Below, piece by piece: positions 57,178 to 64,000 of a stretch of 64,000 nt of DNA. Position 1 is the first letter of the stretch. Every line of letters starts with the position of its first letter. A program made the position numbers and the translations under genes. The notes beneath the pieces were generated by a model that worked only from the letters and a program-made list of their open reading frames with translations, searched no databases and had not been told where the DNA came from. The stretch comes from Cannabis sativa (taxonomy: Eukaryota; Streptophyta; Magnoliopsida; Rosales; Cannabaceae): contig NC_083601.1 in NCBI RefSeq assembly GCF_029168945.1, positions 73,831,595 through 73,895,594 on the forward strand, given 5' to 3'.

Positions 57178-57726
57178 AATTCATGATACATGATAGAGGT
57201 ATTTTGCAAATACATTCAGAGCCCACCAAAAGAGCTCCAAAGATGAAATGAATCATAACCAATGGTTGCAAAATTTACACAAATTAAAGAAATACTTTGA
57301 TGTTTACGGGATGAGTATAAGAAGTTTTCGGAGGATATTAAACCTTGGATCTTCATAGTTTTGAAGGCTAACCAGCTACAACGAACCACCATATTCTATT
57401 CTGCTGGGTACCTTGCTGCTGGTGATGAAGAATTATAAATTTATAATTTGTCCCTCTCTGCTCATGCATAGGTTTTTGATATTGCCTTTTGGCTTTGTAA
57501 TTCAGTTTTTTTCCCTTCCTTATTTAATTCGTTGTTTTTCCGTTGATGAATTGATATTTTGCTTAGCTTGACAAACAAAAAAAGAAGAGACATTTAGAGA
57601 ATTGTATTCTGATACAGTGGTAGTGGAAAAAAAATAACATATTTAAAGTTTTACTATATGGTTAGCACTGGAGAAGTTCACTGTATATGGAACCTTAAAT
57701 TTGTTAGCTGAAATTTCTGTGTATAT
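57178..57726. other. Segment after the helicase-like stop
   Basis: No gene recognised. It may be the former 3'UTR of the helicase-like exon (to ~57500) before the Mutator element. No Mutator terminus was recognised here. Confidence 0.4.
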
Positions 57727-59645
57727 TTAAAGCATCACCCCACATTTTTTTTTCTCCTTATATTCAACTTGAAATTCATAATCTGCCACTCGAGTAACTT
57801 CAGCAAATCTAGCATTTTTAAGTAGTTGATTCACTTTAAGATGCACTGCAGGTGTTAGTTTGGTTTTGCATCTTTCAGCTATTACTTTCCTCGCATACAT
57901 CATGTTCATTAATTTAGTTCTGAGACATTCCAATAACTCCATGGGAGGCTTGTAACGTACTTCATCAATCCAACCATTAAAGGACTCCACATGGTTGTTT
58001 GTAAGATGTTCAACCTTGGCATTAGGGTCAAAACAGCTCAAATTCCAATGTTTTGCATCAATATTAGATAGCCATACATATGCATCTCTGTTTAAAAGTT
58101 GAATTTGCTTCATTACATATTGGAAATGTTGAAAGTTCGCCGTCTCAGCCGCTGCCCAAAAAAGATTTTGTAAATTGGATGTACCGAAATGTTTCGTCAT
58201 GTTGTTTTCAATATGGAAACAACAATAACGATGGAAAGCTCTTGAGATAGTTTGGACACCCTCTATCAGTCCCTAAATTTAATTAGAATCAGTTAAAACT
58301 AAAATTAGCAATGATCAAAGTAATATTTAATTTTAAAAAATGACTTGAAAATAAAGTTACCTTTTGTCTATCACTCATCACACACCAAGGAAGACCATTA
58401 TATGTTTCTCCAATTTCACGTCAAAGTAGATGAATGAACCACTTCCATGAATCTGTATTTTCAGCCTCAACAATGGCATATGCAATTGGATAAAAATGAA
58501 GGTTTGCATCTAATCCTATGGCAGAAAGTAAGATCCCCTTATAAGGGCTTTCAAATGACAACCATCCAATCCAAAAAAAGGTCGACATCCAACCAAAAAT
58601 CCTTGTTTTACCCCAATATAACATATAAATATTCTTTGAAACTGAGGTCTCCAAATTGGCACTCGAGATTTAGGTGGAACTTCCTCTTCTACCTCCTCAG
58701 ATGGTTTATTTATGTCCACAAGCTGACTTTGAATAATTGCGGCACTACCCGGATTAGTTTGCATCACCATAAATGCATATCTCCTAAGTTTTCCATAGAA
58801 TCGAACATGATTACCCTCAACTTCCCCCCTAGCAATTGCTCTAGCTCTCCAGAGCCTTTTATTATTCACCTCAATTCCCCAAGTATCCTTCAACTCTTCT
58901 CGCATACCTTTGAGACTCATATCTGGATGTCTACTGATTGGGCCAACCATCTTCTTTGCTATCCAACCACTATTGGTTGCCCTATTTGTCCTTACACATT
59001 GACATGTGTGGGTGTTGTTAAAGGTTTTGATGATGAACAACCTTTCGTTAGGAGACAACGACGCATGTATGCGCCATGGACAAGCATCTGCCCTACAAAC
59101 AAATGTGACACGAATTCTTTCTTATTTTACTTTTTGCAATTCAAAACCTTCTTGCACTGCATAGTCTCTCATTACCTGTGCAAATTGTCTATGGTCACTA
59201 AATCTTAGAAACTGTCTCAAAACAATTTTTCCATTGATATACACCTCATCAGTTCGGATTTGGAATGTTGCTGTTAGGGTCAAGAAAATTATCTCTTCTT
59301 GAAGTGTGTGGGTTTCTATGACCTGCTTCATCACTATCATAATATTCTCCAATGTCAAGGTCAACATCACTATCTACATAATCACCCTCATCTTCATCTG
59401 TATCATCATCTTCTTCACTGTAATGCCTTCCTGTTTTCCACTCTAAATCACTATCATCGGTAGGTGATGATAGTGTCTCACCCTCCTCTGTTTCACCTTG
59501 TTTCCCAAAATGTAATTTTTTTCTTGTCTCATAGTTGTGTCTAGCAGCTACACTTGGTCCCTGCAACATCTTGACCAAAACCTTCTACAGTTCCCTTATC
59601 AGCATATTGAACTTGCAATGCATTCATCTCAGTGGATTTCACCAT
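57727..59645 (-). pseudogene. Mutator-like (MULE) transposase, broken
   Basis: A MURA-type DDE transposase that would cut and join its own terminal inverted repeats. From the probable ATG at 59645 there is a variable acidic region (DDDTDEDEGDYVDSDVDLD). The MuDR DNA-binding part follows (FSDHRQFAQVMRDYAVQEGF; CVRTNRATNSGWIAKKMVG), then the catalytic core (GLDGCHLK, then GLDANLHFYPIAYAIVEAEN) and NHVESFNGWIDEVR. A GT-AG intron lies at 58360-58273 (SDRQK|GLIEG). Breaks are frame changes near 59560, 59260 and 58560 and a TGA at 58420-58418. The usual SWIM zinc finger is not seen; the C-terminus ends KKKCGVML. Confidence 0.82.
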
Positions 59646-61080
59646 GTTCACCCTATTTGCAAATACAAAAAATAAGTACATGCATTTGAAAAAATAATAC
59701 ACAACCAGTTAATAAAGAGTCAAGAACGCTTAAAAATGTTTTTATAACAATTGACATCATATTGTAAAGAAAAATCTAGTTTTTTCTCTTTTTAATTTTA
59801 TGATTCATGTTTATTTTAAATAAAGAGCCAACAAAGGTTTTAATATAAAATACACATGCTGAAAACTAATTTTTACTAGCTATAGCAATTAGTTAGATAT
59901 TTCACAATATATATACTAGAATATATATATTCAAGTGTTAAAAAGAAAGAGACACATACTGGTATACTAAAAATAAGGTAGCATAATCAAATTATTATAT
60001 ACTTTTACTGGTATGAATACACTAACATACAAAATATAAAGCTTAATTTATTAGGAATAAAGAAGATTGCATAATATTAAAGCTTATGCATTCTATCTTA
60101 TTTAGCAACAATACTGAGAGAAAAAGACAAACCACATTACAACACACAAACAGAAGCAATCCCAAACAAGCAAAAAAAGATATCACATCAAACTCATTAA
60201 ATACCCACACAATACCACAAAAAATATACACATATACGATATACAATCATTATCAAAGTACTTTGAGATATTATTCAAACTAATCACTACAAAATCATTC
60301 AAAAAAAAAAAAAACACTTTCACTAACTACCCAGATATTTTCAACCCAATAAATACCCATATCAACAATGGTAGAACATGTGGTTTTGCATTTAAATAGT
60401 TGTAAAAACCAAACTCTCATTAACGATGAAGATACCGAACTAATACTAAGAAAAGAAGACAAACCCGATTTGATTTAAAATCGCCTTTGATGTTCGTTCA
60501 CCACCTCCTTATTGTCAAAAATGGTACAGAGTAAGTTGTTCGTTGTGGTGGATGGGAGGGAGTCGTACATATTCTTGCTAAAGATGTTTTTCTTAGAGAA
60601 TCTTGTTCAAGAAGTTTAGTGAGGGTGACGCTCAAATTTCCCTGTTTAGTTTATATTTTAATTAATTTTTTACTTATTTAATGGTTTTAAAAAAAGAATT
60701 TATAGTAAATAAATTAAAAATGGAAGAAATGAATAAAAAAAAAAGGTATTTTGGTCTTTGGAAAAATAAATTTGACCAAAATCATAATTAGGGGACTCTT
60801 TTTTACCATTTTAATAATTACAAGGTTCTTTTTAGAATTTATGGGAACAGAAGGTTCAAAGTAGTATTTAGATAAATAACAGGGGACCCAAATGGTATTA
60901 TCCCTTTATAAAAATACATCTATAAAGTGTGGGTATTAATTTTTTTTTTAATGAACTTTTATTTATTAAAAGTAGAAATTACACTATATATAGGAAAATT
61001 TTAAGAGTTTACTTTTTTATGGCATAAATAAATAAAGCTAATGGGTTATGGATTTTTTTGTTTTCTTACATTGAGAAAAT
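59646..61080. other. AT-rich flank of the MULE transposase
   Basis: No gene supported. It probably includes the MULE 5' region. The stretch GGGGACCCAAATGGTATTAT at 60883-60902 looks like a transposon terminus, but no inverted partner was found left of the transposase. Confidence 0.4.
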
Positions 61081-61087
61081 TACATTG

Positions 61088-61263
61088 TATACCCACTTTA
61101 CTTTATTTGTTTTAATTTTTACCTTCAAATTCATATTCTTTAAAAAAATACTCACTTTTATAGATGATGTTCCTATTATACCCCTTAGGTTAATATAAAT
61201 TATGTGCTCTAGATAAGTGGAGGGTGAGGATATATTGGATAACTCATTCATAAAGTGGGTATA
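61088..61263. repeat. Small inverted repeat, possible MITE
   Basis: TATACCCACTTTA at 61088-61100 and its exact complement at 61251-61263 enclose ~150 bp. A looser version (ATAAAGTGTGGGTATT) lies at ~60924. No target duplication was evident. Confidence 0.4.
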
Positions 61264-61439
61264 TTTTAATAAAATTTAATATGAGAGTATTTTTTATTAT
61301 TGGATACAAAAAAGAGGTATTTCTCAACTTCTCCCTTTTACATTTATATAAGTTTTTTTTATACCATATTTTTATAAAAAAAGATGGAAATCCTATATTT
61401 GTAAACAATAATAAGTTTTGCCAAAAAAATTACCAAAGG

Positions 61440-61590
61440 GAGAAGTCATTGGAAAAGTTATCGACGCCGGAAAAGTCGCCGGAAAAATCATCGTCGCTGG
61501 AAAAGTCACTAGAAAAGTCACCGTCGTCGGAAAAGTCACCGAAAAAGTCATCGTCACCGGAAAAAGTTACTGAAAAAGTCACCAGAAGTA
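61440..61590. repeat. CCGGAAAAGTCACCG-type minisatellite
   Basis: About eight degenerate 15-18 bp units around GGAAAAGTC(A/G)CCG. Read in one frame they give Ser-Pro-Glu-Lys-like repeats within an open frame at 61281-61616. The frame has no domain and its upstream part is AT-rich junk-like sequence, so a gene is not claimed. Confidence 0.7.
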
Positions 61591-61615
61591 TATATCTCAA
61601 ATATAAACAAAAATA

Positions 61616-62225
61616 GAACCGGTTATAATTGAAATATAATCGGTTCTGTAACACAAAGAATAAAAACAAATAAAACAAAATAACTCAAACTAATTATAAT
61701 TAAATTATAACCGGTTATAACTAAAATATAACCAGTTATATAACATAATGAATACAAACAAGTAACACACAATAATTCAAACCGATTACAATTAAAAAAT
61801 AAAGGGGAAATCAGTTTCTAAAACACTGAAACATAAATTCAAAACAAAACTAGTTCTACAATAAAAAACCTCATAAAACCGATTATAATTTTTTTTCAAA
61901 AAAATTGAGATCAATTTCAAAAAATATTGAGGCATAAATATGAAAATAACCAGTTCCATAACAAAATAAATAAACACAAATAATAACACACAATAACTCA
62001 ATATAATACAAAGAAACTATTTATATTTATCAACTAGTTAAAAATTTAAGACAAAAAAACTGGTTCCGTAAAGCAACTAAAATAAAAACCCACACACACA
62101 AACCATTTAAATAAAATAGCTTAAACAAAAACACATTCAACATGCTCCAACCCACCAAATAATTACACTCATACCATATCTACCTCAAAAATAATCATTC
62201 ATTATGTCTATATAACCGGTTCTAT
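61616..62225. repeat. Diverged repeats around AACCGGTT
   Basis: Units of ~90-120 bp repeat the series (A)ACCGGTTATAA, then ATAACA(CA), then AAACAAATAACA, with strong drift (ACCAGTT, ATCGGTT, ACTGGTTC). No coding sequence. Confidence 0.55.
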
Positions 62226-62332
62226 CATATTATTTACAAATTATTATTGTTGTTATTGCAGTACTTAGTATCATGTCATATTAAATAATTATAAATTCAT
62301 CATATTTTTCATTATTGTATGTTGTTATGGCA

Positions 62333-63190
62333 GTAATTTAGTTTGTTTTATTTAGAGAGAAAACCTATTGGAAGGGATAGTGATGACTACAAGTGAAATA
62401 GGATGATGAAATGTCTTTGAATATGATTAAGTGACGACTATACGTGACATACGGTGATGATAGTAGTTTTGAATCATATAATTTTCTAAATTTCTCAATT
62501 TTTTTTTTTGTATGGATCTCTATTTTGTGTGATTATTCTTCAATTTCTAATATTTTCTTCACTATAACCTTTAATAAATAACTTAATATCTAATTAGTTA
62601 CAATTCTTTCTTTGTTCTCATTATTAATTAATGGATTTTATTTGGTATGTTTCTTCTATAATAAAGTAATTTGGTTTGTTTTATTTAGAGAGAAAACCTA
62701 TTGGAAGGGATATTGATGACTACAAGTGAAATAGGATGATGAGAACATCTTTGAATATGATCAACTGACGACTATAAGTGAGATACGGTGATGATAGCGG
62801 TTTTGAATCATATAATTTTCTAAATTTATCAATTTTTTTTAATATAGATCTTTATTTTGTATGATGATTCTTTAATTTCTAATATTTTCTTCACTGTAAC
62901 CTTTAATGAATAACTTAATATCTAATTAGTTACAATTCTTTCTTTTTCTCATTATTAATTTATGGATTTTATTTGGTATATTTCTTCTATAATAACATTT
63001 TAAATTCATTTAAGTATAAAAATGAGTAGTTAATTTATTGTTTGATTTGTTTTGTATACAGAAAAATATGTTGGGAAGAATAATTAACTACAAGTTAGAT
63101 ATGACGATATATAATAACACTATATGTTGACTAGAAGTAAGATACGGTAATGAGAACGGTTTTAAAATCATATGATGAGTTTTTTTTATA
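62333..63190. repeat. ~335-bp tandem repeat, three copies
   Basis: Copies start near 62333, 62667 and 63031 at TTTGTTTTATTTAGAGAGAA. The first two are alike over their length (GGAAGGGATA, ATGACTACAAGTGAAATAGG, GATACGGTGATGATAG); the third is more decayed. No open frame. Confidence 0.75.
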
Positions 63191-63344
63191 TAAATTTATG
63201 TATTCTTATGACAATTCACCCTCAAAATAAGGGTCAAGCCTAGCATATTATTATAATTAATAAAATTAAAATTCGATACAATTTATTAGTTAATTATCAT
63301 TAAATAAAATTTATAATTTTTTATAATATAATTTTAAAAAATTT

Positions 63345-63379
63345 AAATATCCGCCACGAAGCGCGGGTTGTTTACTAGT
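63345..63379 (+). mobile_element. Helitron-like 3' terminus
   Basis: A GC-rich short hairpin (CCGCCACGAAGCGCGG, 63351-63366) stands in very AT-rich DNA, 8 bp before CTAG (63375-63378) followed by T. Plant Helitrons end in a hairpin followed by CTRR and insert before T. The 5' end and any RepHel coding sequence were not found; the tandem repeat just upstream may be internal to it. Confidence 0.5.
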
Positions 63380-64000
63380 TCATATATAATAAATAAATTT
63401 AACTATAAATATTAATTTTAAAAATATTAAACCATTAAATTTTAGTTCGATAGCGAGAAATTTGAATTTCTATCCTTTATTTAGCTACTTAATTAAAGAA
63501 AATATATATAAAAAAATACCTCTTTTTACACTATATCAAAAATATATTTATATAAGAAAATATTTAAGTTAATTTTAACTTTTTTATAAAAACTTTTTTA
63601 TTATTATTTTCTTTCAGCTAATGGACTAATCCTAACCCATATAATGTAAAAATAATTTTTTCAATTAAATAAAAAAAATTAATTATAAAAATATTCTACA
63701 ACGTTATTCATCAATTTGCTGATATGTTTATTGTAGTTGGAACATGCAATCCACTGTGCTAAGTGACAACGTTATTCTTTTGAATTAAATTGTTGAAAGG
63801 AATTTGGTCAATATGATATGTAATAAAATATAATTAAATTTACACTATTAATTAAAAATATGAACTACGTCAAAAGATCTTTTATCAAGTCTACACTTAT
63901 GTATCATAAACAATGCAACAAACACTCCACAATCAAAGAAATTTGGTTGTCTTGGAACGTTTTGAGCATGATTGATGCAAAAACTAGCGAAGCTAAAAGT
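63380..64000. other. AT-rich tail of the window
   Basis: No gene, RNA or repeat recognised. Confidence 0.5.

Noticed and set aside
61281..61616. A Ser/Glu/Lys-repeat protein gene
   Set aside because: The repeat is a degenerate minisatellite that is also open on the other strand. There is no promoter, domain or conserved start, so it is listed only as a repeat.

Overview
This is plant nuclear DNA made almost entirely of nested transposable elements. The angiosperm signs are chromovirus and Tat-type Ty3/Gypsy elements, Ty1/Copia elements with ~1.9 kb LTRs and initiator-Met-tRNA primer sites, a Cassandra TRIM carrying 5S-rRNA-like sequence, hAT, CACTA and Mutator DNA transposons, and a Helitron-like end. 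A eudicot is likely; I cannot fix the species. No intact host gene is visible. The only host-like coding sequence is a broken terminal exon resembling the C-terminal tail of an Spb4/DDX55-type DEAD-box RNA helicase.

Layout. (1) 1-7807, minus strand: Tat-1, a young CpG-rich Gypsy element of Tat type with two 718-bp terminal copies, a pol truncated in RT, and an antisense spliced gene (Transposase_28-like) with its own TATA box on the plus strand. (2) 7808-13090: Copia-1, lacking its 5' LTR here, with gag, decayed pol and 3' LTR. (3) 13545-22389: Tekay/Del-type Gypsy, minus strand, flanked by the target duplication CTTAT. (4) 22395-48175: a very large disrupted Tat-type element, Tat-2, minus strand. 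Its gag-pol lies at 48.2-42.4 kb, then a 44-bp tandem array, then an antisense gene at 25.0-22.9 kb. The array was invaded by Copia-2 (25566-35652, TSD ATTAC), by a hAT element whose insertion was then amplified to three copies with the surrounding array, and by a CACTA-like element that itself holds a MITE. (5) 48176-53796: Copia-3, inserted in the Tat-2 gag, followed by an inverted, truncated Copia LTR to 55255. (6) 55299-57177: helicase-tail exon split by a rearranged Cassandra cluster. (7) 57727-59645: a broken Mutator transposase, minus strand. (8) 59.6-64 kb: AT-rich repeats, a Ser/Glu/Lys-type minisatellite, and a tandem repeat ending in a Helitron-like 3' terminus.

How the parts relate. 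Two independent Tat-type elements share one architecture: gag-pol on one strand, and an antisense, intron-containing, coiled-coil gene between pol and the 3' LTR. In Tat-2 the space between pol and the antisense gene has expanded into a satellite-like array. The three Copia copies share a long non-coding leader. In that leader, ~400 nt just before gag stays alike while the flanking AT-rich sequence drifts. It holds a duplicated 18-nt core at near-constant spacing and two hairpins with the same CTAAT loop. This conserved leader, and the antisense gene plus array of the Tat elements, are the strongest candidates for under-described biology here.
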